Assembly (NCBI RefSeq): GCF_025371035.1
Contig: NZ_JANZXB010000005.1
Coordinates: 1-64,000, forward strand
Direction of reading: 5' to 3'
DNA length: 64,000 nt
From: Sphingomonas sp. LC-1
GTDB lineage: Bacteria; Pseudomonadota; Alphaproteobacteria; Sphingomonadales; Sphingomonadaceae
The notes under the pieces are model-generated. The model ran no database searches, was not told the DNA's origin, and saw nothing but the letters and a program-made list of their open reading frames with translations. Position numbers and translations under genes: made by a program. Below, one piece after another: positions 15,691-24,105 of the stretch (position 1 is its first letter; each line of letters opens with the position of its first letter).

Positions 15691-16842
15691 ATGCGCCCTC
15701 TCGAAGGCATTACCGTCGTCAGCCTGGAGCATGCGATCGCCGCACCGTTCGCCACCCGTCAGCTCGCCGATCTGGGTGCCCGCGTCATCAAGGTCGAACG
15801 CCCCGAAAGCGGCGACTTCGCGCGCGCCTATGACGAACGGGTCGGTGGCCTCTCCTCGCATTTCGTGTGGTGCAACCGGTCTAAGGAAAGCCTGGCGCTA
15901 GACTTGAAGTCGTCGCAGGGCATGGCCGTCCTGTCGCGGCTGATCGAAAAGGCGGATGTGCTGGTCCAGAACCTTGCCCCCGGCGCGTCGCAGCGCATGG
16001 GATTGGATTTCGCGACGCTGCACGACGCGCATCCGCGACTGATCGTGTGCGACATCTCCGGCTATGGCCAGGATGGACCACATCGCGATCGCAAGGCCTA
16101 TGACCTGCTGATCCAGAGCGAGTCGGGCTTCCTGTCGGTGACCGGCACGCCCGACGAGCCGGCGAAGGCAGGCTGTTCGATCGCCGACATCGCCGCGGGC
16201 ATGTACGCCTATACTAATATCCTGGCCGCGCTGATCGAGCGTGGCCGCACCGGCAAGGGCCGCCATATCGACGTGTCGATGCTGGAGGCGATGGCCGAGT
16301 GGATGAGCTTCCCGATGTATTACGCCTATGACGGCGCGCCCCAGGCGCCACGTGTCGGCGCATCGCATGCGACAATCTATCCCTACGGCCCCTTCCGCAC
16401 GGCGGACGGGGAGGTGATGCTGGGCATCCAGAACGAGCGCGAATGGGCGGCCTTCTGCGCCATCGTGCTGGAGCAGCCCGACCTTGCCGCCGATCCCCGC
16501 TTTTCGTCGACATCGCGCCGGTCGGAAAACCGGGACGCGCTGGCCACGATCATTACGGGGGCCTTTGGCCAGCTGGCCCGTGCCGAGGTTCTCGATCGGC
16601 TCGACGCCGCGAAGATCGCCAATGCCAGCGTCAACGACATGGCCGGGCTTTGGGCGCATCCGCAGCTGGTGGCGCGCGGGCGCTGGGTCGATGTGACGTC
16701 GCCGATCGGGCCGATCCCCGCCTTGCTGCCGCCCGGCCGCCCCGACGCGCGCATGGACGCGATCCCCGCCCTGGGCGAGCATACCGATGCGATCCTGGCC
16801 GAACTCGGGCTTGCGCCGGGCATGGTGTCGCATGCCGCATGA
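15691..16842 (+). CDS. Family III CoA-transferase (CaiB/Frc type)
   Basis: A 383-residue class III CoA-transferase. It has MRPLEGITVVSLEHAIAAPFAT, ADLGARVIKVERPE, the SGYGQDGPHRDRKAYD segment carrying the nucleophilic Asp (about D138), and the GKGRHIDVSMLEA motif. These enzymes move CoA from a donor such as succinyl-CoA to an organic acid in the cytoplasm. Two dehydrogenation steps upstream and a CitE-type lyase overlapping its 3' end suggest it activates the acid made by the ALDHs. The itaconate/citramalate pathways use the same transferase-lyase pair, but no hydratase gene is seen here. Confidence 0.88.
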   Translation: MRPLEGITVVSLEHAIAAPFATRQLADLGARVIKVERPESGDFARAYDERVGGLSSHFVWCNRSKESLALDLKSSQGMAVLSRLIEKADVLVQNLAPGASQRMGLDFATLHDAHPRLIVCDISGYGQDGPHRDRKAYDLLIQSESGFLSVTGTPDEPAKAGCSIADIAAGMYAYTNILAALIERGRTGKGRHIDVSMLEAMAEWMSFPMYYAYDGAPQAPRVGASHATIYPYGPFRTADGEVMLGIQNEREWAAFCAIVLEQPDLAADPRFSSTSRRSENRDALATIITGAFGQLARAEVLDRLDAAKIANASVNDMAGLWAHPQLVARGRWVDVTSPIGPIPALLPPGRPDARMDAIPALGEHTDAILAELGLAPGMVSHAA

Positions 16843-17641
16843 CGCAGGCCGGCGGATCGACGATGCCCGGTCCTTCCTGTTCGTCCCCGCCAATCGCCCG
16901 GAACGGATCGCCAAGGCACTGGCGACGCAGGCTGATATCGTCATCGTCGATCTGGAAGATGCGGTGCCGCCCAACGAGAAGGTCGCCGCGTGCGCCGCGC
17001 TGACGGCGCAGCTCGATCCCGACCGCCCCGTCCTGCTCCGGGTGAACGATGCCGGGACCGAGTGGTTCGGAGAGGATCTACGCATTGCGGCGCTTCCGGG
17101 CGTTCTAGGGATCATGCTTCCCAAGGCCGAGCCGGGGGACGGGCTGGAGCGTGCCTGTGCGGTCGCGCCGGTCGTCGCGCTGATCGAAAGCGCGCGCGGC
17201 GTCGCCGATGTCCGGACGATAGCGGCCTCTCAGGGCGTTCGCCGGCTGGCTTTCGGGACGATCGATCTGGCGCTCGACCTGAACATTACCGACGAGACAT
17301 TGCTCGCACCCCTTGGCCTGCAACTCGTGCTAGCATCGCGGGTTGGCGGTATTGCCTCCCCCATTGACGGCGTTACCACCGACTTTCGCGACCCGGGCGT
17401 CGTGGCGCGGGCGATGATGGCATCGGCGAAAGCGGGTTTCGGCGCTAAGCTGTGCATCCACCCGGCGCAGGTTACGGCCGTCCATGCCGCGCTGCGCCCG
17501 ACCGAGGGGGCGGTGGCATGGGCGCACAGGGTCATCGCTGCGGCCGAGCAGGCGAATGGCACAGCCATCGCCGTGGATGGCCGCATGATCGACAAGCCGG
17601 TGATCGCGCAGGCGCAGCGCATCCTCGCCAACGCCGGTTGA
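16832..17641 (+). CDS. HpcH/HpaI-type CoA ester lyase (CitE-like)
   Basis: A 269-residue CitE/malyl-CoA-lyase-fold protein. It has RSFLFVPANRPERI, VIVDLEDAVPP, RVNDAGTEWF, MLPKAE, the Mg-binding Glu in ALIESARGV and Asp in AFGTIDLALD, and CIHPAQV near the C-terminus. The family cleaves beta-hydroxyacyl-CoA esters such as citramalyl-CoA or malyl-CoA. The gene starts inside the end of the CoA-transferase (11-base overlap), so the two are strongly coupled. It is the last intact gene of the operon; IS debris follows. Confidence 0.88.
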   Translation: MPHDAGRRIDDARSFLFVPANRPERIAKALATQADIVIVDLEDAVPPNEKVAACAALTAQLDPDRPVLLRVNDAGTEWFGEDLRIAALPGVLGIMLPKAEPGDGLERACAVAPVVALIESARGVADVRTIAASQGVRRLAFGTIDLALDLNITDETLLAPLGLQLVLASRVGGIASPIDGVTTDFRDPGVVARAMMASAKAGFGAKLCIHPAQVTAVHAALRPTEGAVAWAHRVIAAAEQANGTAIAVDGRMIDKPVIAQAQRILANAG

Positions 17642-17685
17642 CGCGGAGCGATCAATGACCCGCCGACTACCCGGGCATATCGAGC

Positions 17686-17976
17686 GGCGACATCGTCGTC
17701 ATGGACAATCTTGGTAGTCACAAGGGCAAGGCCGCCTGCCCGCTCATCCGCTCCGTCTGCGCCAGTCTCCTGTTCCTGGCGCCCTACTCGCCCGACCTCA
17801 ACCCCATCGAGCAGGTCTTCGCAAAGCCCAAGACGCTGCTTCGCAAGGCGAATACCCGATCGGTCAAAACCACATGGAAGCAGATCGGTTCACTCCTCGA
17901 CGCCTTCCCTCCTCACGAATGCGGCAACTACCTCCAAAACAGCGGGTACGGTTCAGGCTGAATGGATCAGACTCTA
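17686..17976 (+). pseudogene. IS630-family transposase C-terminal remnant
   Basis: The frame reads GDIVVMDNLGSHKG, then LAPYSPDLNPIEQVF, the DDE_3 catalytic region of IS630 transposases, and ends at 17961. The N-terminal HTH half is missing. The sequence just after the stop, to the TA at 17975-17976, looks like the element's right end. It truncates the dnaE2 fragment on the other strand. Confidence 0.75.
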
Positions 17977-18208
17977 GATGTGGGCGAGGTCGCCGCAGCG
18001 GACGATGCCTCGCCGGGTGAGATCCCGCCGCAGGAAGGCGATCGGTTGCGCGCGTAGCGACAATTGCAGCGTGCGATCATCTTCCACCACTTCGCGGCCC
18101 TCGGTCAGCGGCCGCGATGATACATCGGGGTCAAGTTCGTCGGGACCGAACGACGCTTGTTGCGCATCGGTGGCGGCGAACAGGGGCAGGGCGGGCTCGT
18201 CCAAGCCC
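17974..18208 (-). pseudogene. dnaE2: Fragment of error-prone DNA polymerase gene dnaE2 (imuC)
   Basis: About 76 residues remain. The start DEPALPLFAATDAQ is followed by DELDPDVSSRPLTEGREVVED and LSLRAQPIAFLRRDLTRRGI, then VRCGDLA. This pattern is characteristic of the region before the OB fold of DnaE2/ImuC. The start of the protein is replaced by IS481 sequence at about 18208 and the end by the IS630 element at about 17975. DnaE2 is normally over 1,000 residues and works with ImuA/ImuB in damage-induced mutagenesis. Neither partner is in the window. Confidence 0.6.
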
Positions 18209-18454
18209 TAGCGTGTGCCGCCGGAACGCCACAACCATTGCCTCCTCGGCCTTGGACAGGGTTGTCGAATGAGGGGCCTTCGGCCCGGTCTTCAGATCCT
18301 TTACCGTCGCCCGTTTGCCCCACTTCGCCACGGTCTTGGAGTTGATCCCCAGCTCTCGGCTCAGCGTCGCGAGCGAAGCTTGGCGTGCTGTATTGCTGCT
18401 CGGAAGAGGTGCGTGATCGTGGCGCACCCATGACGAACCTATCCCATACGGCAT
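18209..18454 (-). pseudogene. IS481-family transposase N-terminal remnant
   Basis: From about 18454 the minus strand reads a WVRHDHAPLPSS segment, then LSRELGINSKTVAKWGKRAT, a TGPKAP motif and EEAMVVAFRRHTL. This is the HTH-bearing N-terminus of IS481-family transposases. The frame leaves the family directly after RRHTL and enters the dnaE2 fragment, so the catalytic core is deleted. Confidence 0.7.
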
Positions 18455-18682
18455 TCTACCATTGAACGAGCGAATCGCTCCGTTAAACCGTGTGCTCAAA
18501 CATCTGGTAGGAATGGTCGCCTGACGGCCGCGGCAGGGCAAAATCCCGGCGACCATGCGTCGCCGTTCCGCCGCCTCGAGGATGCGTTGCGGCTTGTCGT
18601 CGAACGAGTTTAGGCACGCTATTCATGACGGTTGTGAAACCTGCCATCATCGCCACTATGCGGGGAGAAGCGTGGAAGGAAA

Positions 18683-19666
18683 ATGGCCGTGAGTACGGAT
18701 CGATCGGTCGGAGGCAGGGGCGTGGTCAACGGATACGCCGAAGAGGCGCCGGTCCACCGGCTGAACCTCAACCTACTTTTTCCCCTCGATGCGATCCTGC
18801 ATGCGCCGACGCTGACCGAAGCGGGCCGGCGGGTCAGGCTGAGTCAGTCGGCGATGAGCCACGCGCTGCGCCGCTTGCGCGAGCATTTCGGCGACGATCT
18901 CGTGACCCATGCGGGCGGCGACCAGCAATTGACTCCGCTGGGGCTGGCCTTGCGCAGCGAAGTGCGTCGGGTGTTGCGCGATGTGGACGCAACATTCAAT
19001 TTCGCTCTGTCCTTCGATCCGCAGAACGGCGTAGGGACAATTACCGTCGCCACATCGGACGTCATCGAGCAGATGCTGCTAGGCCCCGTCGTCCAGCGTC
19101 TCATGAACGTCGCACCGGGCCTGACGGTTACGGTCATCCCGCTCGATGTCGCTAACCCACATCGTGCGTTGGACCAAGGTGCCGAGCTGTTGTTGCTGCC
19201 CGAGGACGTGGCATTGCCCGAATTCGAGACCTTGCCGATCTTGGCCGACCATGTGGGATGTTTGATCTGGACCGGCCATTCCGAACTTGCCGATCAGTTT
19301 TCGATCGATGAGGCACAGTATCGTGCGGCATGCCATGTCGTCACGCGGGACGAGCGAATGCCGGTCCCGGTCATGGACCGTAGTATGACCGAGTTGTTAC
19401 AAGCGCGCCGTATCGCCATGCGGACGAGCTCGCAGGCGACCTTGCCCGCTATCGTTATTGGCAGCGATTTGATCGCGACCGGCAGTACCTGGCTGTTCCA
19501 GCATTTCGCGTCGACGATGCCCGTCAGGGCCGTTACGGCACCTTTTCTGCGTGGAAAGGTCATGATCGTCGCTCAATGGGCCGCTCACCGGCGACGCGAT
19601 CCGATGCTGTCCTGGTTCGTCGAACAAATCGAGGCCTATGTCGCGCTATTCCCTGCGCGACATTAG
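18683..19666 (+). CDS. LysR-family regulator, NodD-like
   Basis: A 327-residue LysR protein. The HTH follows a short N-terminal extension (HRLNLNLLFPLDAILHAPTL, then SQSAMSHALRRLREHFGDDLV). That LNLL…LDALL-type start and the effector domain with WTGHSELAD are typical of the NodD/LinR/PcpR branch found near aromatic or xenobiotic genes. AAGGAAA directly precedes the ATG at 18683. It is co-oriented with the TonB receptor operon that begins about 285 bases downstream and is its nearest regulator. No direct evidence links them. Confidence 0.82.
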   Translation: MAVSTDRSVGGRGVVNGYAEEAPVHRLNLNLLFPLDAILHAPTLTEAGRRVRLSQSAMSHALRRLREHFGDDLVTHAGGDQQLTPLGLALRSEVRRVLRDVDATFNFALSFDPQNGVGTITVATSDVIEQMLLGPVVQRLMNVAPGLTVTVIPLDVANPHRALDQGAELLLLPEDVALPEFETLPILADHVGCLIWTGHSELADQFSIDEAQYRAACHVVTRDERMPVPVMDRSMTELLQARRIAMRTSSQATLPAIVIGSDLIATGSTWLFQHFASTMPVRAVTAPFLRGKVMIVAQWAAHRRRDPMLSWFVEQIEAYVALFPARH

Positions 19667-19951
19667 GATGCTGCCGGCATCGATAGCGTTCATGCCGGCC
19701 ATGAACATTTCGAATTTGCCTGTAACCTGATTGAAGCATAGCCTCTCTCGTGACGGAAAACTCCCGCTGACGCCTTGGCGTCAAGACTGGGAATGCCGTC
19801 AAGCAGGAGGACGGCCGCGATCGTAACCGATTGGGAAGCGATCGCTTTCTTCGCCGTAAGGCGAGTCCGTTTTTGTCTCAGGGTTTTCGGTCTGATCGGG
19901 TGTGCGGCGATGCCAGCGCACGAGATGACGCGCGCCCTTGGAGGGGGGATG

Positions 19952-22285
19952 ATGATGGTTGTTACGACTGTACATGCACGCGCTCTGTTGGGGGCGGCTA
20001 GCCTTGGTGTCCTGGCCGCGGCCGGCGTCGCCATGCCGGCGACCGCGTCTGCCCAGACTGCGAAGACGTCCCTAAACCTGCCGGCCATGCCTATGGCCGA
20101 GGCACTTCAGGCGATCGCGGCTCGAACGGGCGAGATGATCAATTATGACCCCGATGCGGTAAAAGACCTGACGTCGCGGCCCGTCCGCAGCGCCGGCAAC
20201 GCGCGCCGCGCGGTCCAGGCGGCGATCAACGGCACCAACCTGGCCATCGTCCCGGGCGCCAATGGCGGCTTGGTCGTCGTCAACGACATCGTCGTGACCG
20301 CTCAGCGCGACGAGGCGGAGACCAGCGTGCTGGTCCGCCAGTCGACCACATCCGACCGGAATGGCCTGGGTCTGCGCAATCAGCCGCGCAACACGCAGGT
20401 CATCACCGCCAAGACGATCGAGGAACAACAAGCGCTCACCGTGACCGACATCCTGCGCAATGCCGGCGGTGTTTCAGCACAGTTGAACAACCCCAATAGC
20501 GGGGCCACCTACACGATCCGCGGCTTTTACGCGAGCGGCCTGGTCAACGGGCTGGCGACCGCCGCGCAATATGGTGTCAACGCCGGTGCCGACCAGCCGG
20601 TCGCCAGTATTGAGCGGGTCGAAGTGCTGAAGGGACCTGATGCGCTGATTTCCGGGTTCGACAATCTCGGCGGCAACGTCAATGTGGTCACGAAGAAGCC
20701 GAGTGCCGAGCAACGGCTGGCCGTCGGTTTCGACACGGGCTCGTTCGGGCTCGCGCGCGGTGTGATCGATGCCAACAACGCGATCACTGCCGACAAGAAG
20801 CTGTCGGGGCGTGTCATCGCCAGCGCGCAGACGATGGACCATAATTATGGCGGCTATACCGGTGACAAGAACTGGCTGTTCGCGCCGTCGCTGCGGTACA
20901 AGGATCGCTTGACCGATATCGTGATCGGCGCCAGCATCAACAACGCCACCAGTGGCATTGGTGCCTTTACGATATTCGACAACAAAACGCGGCAGATCAT
21001 CGACCGCGATCCCTCGGTGCCGATCTACTCGCCCGACCAGGGAATCAGGATCACCACCAGTCGATTCTATTTCGATGCGACACAGCAAATCCTGCCGGGC
21101 ATTGAGATCGTCGCCCGTGGGATGCACGACCAGACCCAGCTGACGGTGCGTGCAGGTTCTTTCGCCTATACGCGTGCCGGCGCGCTAAGCGTGTATTTCG
21201 GGGGGTCGCAGCAAGATGGCGCGTCGAACGCCTTCGACAGCTTCATCCGTATCAAGACCCATATCGGCGATGCGCTGAAAGCGCGCTTCAACGTCGGCTA
21301 CAATTACAGCGATGGGACGGCCGAGCAGAGGTACGCGACGCAGGGTTCGACCGTCCCGAATCCGCCGCTGGTCGGGAATAAGAATGCACCGCTTCGTTGG
21401 TCGTCCATGGGGCCGGTTCAGGTCCTTACCCAAGGTAAGCAGGAAGGCATATACGGCCAAGCCCTGATCGAATTTTGGAAGCTCAAAATATTGGGCGGTG
21501 TCCGGAAGAATTGGTTCGAGACGAAGGGGCAGACATTTTTTGCGGGTCCTTCGCCGGTATCCGTACAGCGCAAACACGGAGTGTCACCGAGCGCCGGCAT
21601 CATCCTCGATGCCACAAAAGACCTGTCGATCTTCGCGAATTACGGGCGTGGCGAACAGGCCATCTTCAGTGTAGCCAAGGATGGCAGCATCCTGCCGAAC
21701 ATTATCACGACCAACAAGGAAGCGGGGATCAAGCTCGATCTCTTCCACAAGCACGCAACGATCAATGCTTCCTATTTCGACATTCAGCAGGACAATATCG
21801 TTGTTCGCGATCCCTCGGACCCGACAAATCTTTTTCCGGGGCCGGGCCAGCGTGGACGCGGCATCGACCTGAACATTGCCGGGCAGCTGCTACCGGGATG
21901 GACGGTGCTGGCCTCGTTGACGCGTACCAAATATGCGCTGTTGACGACGAACAATTTCCAGACCGTCGTCGCGAACCAGCCGCGTGATACGTACAGCGTC
22001 TATTCGACCTATCGCGCGAAAATTTCCGATGACGTCAGTGGCGGCGTATCGGGGGGGCTGTACGGACGCTCCAGTTCCTTCGCCAATGTTCTGGGACAAT
22101 ATGTCGTGCCGCCGTCGCGGCAGATCGATACGAATGCGTTCGTGAGCGTGCAGGGCTTCGACATTAATATTGGTATTCGCAACATTCTTGATCGGCGCAA
22201 TTATGGGTCGACCTCTGTCTTCTCATACGTGCCTGTCGGAGAGCCGCGCAGCGTGCGTCTCAGCATTTCCAAGCGCCTATACTGA
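19952..22285 (+). CDS. TonB-dependent receptor with N-terminal STN domain
   Basis: About 777 residues. After a signal peptide ending PATASAQ comes an STN (secretin/TonB N-terminal) domain of about 75 residues (LNLPAMPMAEALQAIAARTG…). It is followed by a plug with TVTDILRNAGGVSAQ, YTIRGFYASG and VEVLKGPDALISG, and a 22-strand barrel ending SVRLSISKRLY. This is the FhuE/FpvA siderophore-receptor type, but the ligand is not fixed by sequence. STN domains usually signal to an anti-sigma factor, yet no FecIR-like pair is nearby. GGAGG at 19940-19944 favours one of three tandem ATGs (19949/19952/19955). It starts a six-gene unit. Confidence 0.9.
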   Translation: MMVVTTVHARALLGAASLGVLAAAGVAMPATASAQTAKTSLNLPAMPMAEALQAIAARTGEMINYDPDAVKDLTSRPVRSAGNARRAVQAAINGTNLAIVPGANGGLVVVNDIVVTAQRDEAETSVLVRQSTTSDRNGLGLRNQPRNTQVITAKTIEEQQALTVTDILRNAGGVSAQLNNPNSGATYTIRGFYASGLVNGLATAAQYGVNAGADQPVASIERVEVLKGPDALISGFDNLGGNVNVVTKKPSAEQRLAVGFDTGSFGLARGVIDANNAITADKKLSGRVIASAQTMDHNYGGYTGDKNWLFAPSLRYKDRLTDIVIGASINNATSGIGAFTIFDNKTRQIIDRDPSVPIYSPDQGIRITTSRFYFDATQQILPGIEIVARGMHDQTQLTVRAGSFAYTRAGALSVYFGGSQQDGASNAFDSFIRIKTHIGDALKARFNVGYNYSDGTAEQRYATQGSTVPNPPLVGNKNAPLRWSSMGPVQVLTQGKQEGIYGQALIEFWKLKILGGVRKNWFETKGQTFFAGPSPVSVQRKHGVSPSAGIILDATKDLSIFANYGRGEQAIFSVAKDGSILPNIITTNKEAGIKLDLFHKHATINASYFDIQQDNIVVRDPSDPTNLFPGPGQRGRGIDLNIAGQLLPGWTVLASLTRTKYALLTTNNFQTVVANQPRDTYSVYSTYRAKISDDVSGGVSGGLYGRSSSFANVLGQYVVPPSRQIDTNAFVSVQGFDINIGIRNILDRRNYGSTSVFSYVPVGEPRSVRLSISKRLY

Positions 22286-22302
22286 TTGGGTTACGCCGAC
22301 CA

Positions 22303-24105
22303 ATGATGCCACCCCCTGCCAATGTCGAGGAGACCCGCCGCGAAGCGGGTCTCCAGCCTGCCCAACCCGCCCGCGAACGCTGGGCCCATGCCTGGCGGAT
22401 CAGTAAGCGCTATTTCGTGTCCGACGACTGGAAATGGGCATGGTTCCTGGTCGCGTGCTATTGCGTGATCGAAATCGGCACGACCTATGCATTTTTCTGG
22501 TCCAACCAATGGCAGCGCCAATTCTACGATGCGATCGAGCAGCGGCAGGCGGCCAAGTTCATCTCGCTGGTCGTGATGTTCCTGATGATCGCGGCCCTGG
22601 CGGTGGCAACCGACTTTGCGCATAGCATCGTCAACTGGGCGCTGTCGATGCGGTGGCGCTCATGGCTGAACGAGTGGTATCTCGGCCGCTGGTTCGCACG
22701 CGACCGTTTTTACGAGATCGAACGGCTCCGCATGATCGACAACCCCGATCAGCGTATCGCCGAGGACATACGGTCCTTCACTTCGATCGGCCTGCATTAT
22801 GGCACGTCGCCGTTCGCCATCGGAATCGCGGTGATTTTCAGCACCGTGCGGGCGGTCGTATTTGCCACGATCCTCCTGCAGACATCTACTCCCATTGCCA
22901 TTCCACTGTTCGGCTATCGGATTCCATTGCCCGGCGGCGACCTGATCTGGTTCTCGATCGCATATGTCATTTTCGGCACGGTTTTCGTCGCCTGGATTGG
23001 CAAGCCGTTCATCCGCCGCAAGATGCGCGAGCAACATTATGAGGCCGATTACCGCGGTGCTTTGTTGCACGTCCGGCGTAACGGCGAGCAGATCGCCTTT
23101 GCGGGTGCACAGGCGACCGAACGCGACGGCTTGCGGATCGTCTTCGCCAATATCCGGCGCAACTGGTATCAACTGATGTTCGCCTCTGCCGGGTTGAGCG
23201 CAGGGCAGAATATCTATCAGCGCGTCATGACGGTCGTTCCACTGTTCCTGACTGTACCAAGATATTTTGCCGGGGCGATCACCTTTGGGCAGGTCCAAGC
23301 CGCACGAGATGCCTTCACGGTTTTTTCGTCGAATCTATCCTATATCGTGACCGCCTATCCTTCGATCGCGGGGCAGATTGCCAATATCAACCGCCTGAAG
23401 GCGTTGGACGATGCGATCGACTATGAGCGTCCGCGTGGCATCGCCTTCATTCCCGGCGGCACGCCCGAAGGTGTCGCGATCAGTGCGACCGGCCTGATGC
23501 TTCGTCGGCCCAATGGCGAGCCGCTAATGGAGGTGTCCGACTGGACGATCCGCGATGGCGAGCGCTGGGTGATCGAGGGGCCATCGGGTGCGGGCAAGAC
23601 CACGCTGCTCCGCGCCATCGCCGGGCTCTGGCCGGATGGGGCAGGGCAGGTGGCGATGACGAAGCGGGGCACGGCTATGCTGGTGCCACAGCGGCTGTAC
23701 CTGCCGCTTGGCACGCTCAAGAGCGCCATCTGCTTTCCCGATCGTGTCGAGGATCACGACGACGCAACCATTGCCATGTTGATGGAGCGGGTCCGTCTCG
23801 ATGCCCATGTCGATGCCATGCACGAACTGCGCATGTGGCAGGACGAGCTGTCGCCCGGCGAGCAGCAGCGCGTGGCGCTGGCCCGCATCCTTCTCCAGCG
23901 CCCCAGCCTGCTGGTGCTGGACGAGGCGACTAGCGCGCTCGACGCCGACAATGCAGCGCATTTCTATCAATCCGTGCTGGATGCGATGCCGGAGGCGACC
24001 ATCGTCAGCGTCGTCCATAATGAGAAGCTGACGCCCTATCACACGCATCGCCTGACCCTGCATCACGGCCATGCGCATCTTTCGCGGCTTGGAGACGCGA
24101 TATGA
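22303..24105 (+). CDS. SbmA/BacA-like ABC transporter (fused permease-ATPase)
   Basis: A 600-residue ABC_membrane_2-type half transporter. Six or so membrane segments lie in residues 45-370 (for example WAWFLVACYCVIEIGTTYAF), with an AEDIRSFTS cytoplasmic helix typical of SbmA/BacA/YddA. The ATPase follows: Walker A GPSGAGKTT (about 426), signature LSPGEQQR (about 516), Walker B LLVLDEATSALD (about 537). Relatives import peptides, bleomycin or cobalamin (SbmA, Rv1819c). It starts 17 bases after the receptor and overlaps the tldE-like gene by four bases, so it probably moves the receptor's ligand across the inner membrane. Confidence 0.9.
   Translation: MMPPPANVEETRREAGLQPAQPARERWAHAWRISKRYFVSDDWKWAWFLVACYCVIEIGTTYAFFWSNQWQRQFYDAIEQRQAAKFISLVVMFLMIAALAVATDFAHSIVNWALSMRWRSWLNEWYLGRWFARDRFYEIERLRMIDNPDQRIAEDIRSFTSIGLHYGTSPFAIGIAVIFSTVRAVVFATILLQTSTPIAIPLFGYRIPLPGGDLIWFSIAYVIFGTVFVAWIGKPFIRRKMREQHYEADYRGALLHVRRNGEQIAFAGAQATERDGLRIVFANIRRNWYQLMFASAGLSAGQNIYQRVMTVVPLFLTVPRYFAGAITFGQVQAARDAFTVFSSNLSYIVTAYPSIAGQIANINRLKALDDAIDYERPRGIAFIPGGTPEGVAISATGLMLRRPNGEPLMEVSDWTIRDGERWVIEGPSGAGKTTLLRAIAGLWPDGAGQVAMTKRGTAMLVPQRLYLPLGTLKSAICFPDRVEDHDDATIAMLMERVRLDAHVDAMHELRMWQDELSPGEQQRVALARILLQRPSLLVLDEATSALDADNAAHFYQSVLDAMPEATIVSVVHNEKLTPYHTHRLTLHHGHAHLSRLGDAI

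Noticed and set aside
14077-15861. A 594-residue open frame on the minus strand
   Set aside because: It is the antisense of the second aldehyde dehydrogenase, whose motifs are complete; the frame has shadow-type composition.
7112-17641. Polyethylene-glycol (peg) operon
   Set aside because: A GMC oxidoreductase and ALDH are present, but the peg-type TonB receptor, acyl-CoA ligase and AraC regulator are missing and a CoA-transferase/CitE pair is present instead.
18455-19951. Search for a RiPP precursor peptide or modifying enzyme next to the TldDE operon
   Set aside because: No short frame with a leader-core pattern and ribosome site, and no YcaO, radical-SAM or lanthionine enzyme was found, so a biosynthetic cluster is not supported.
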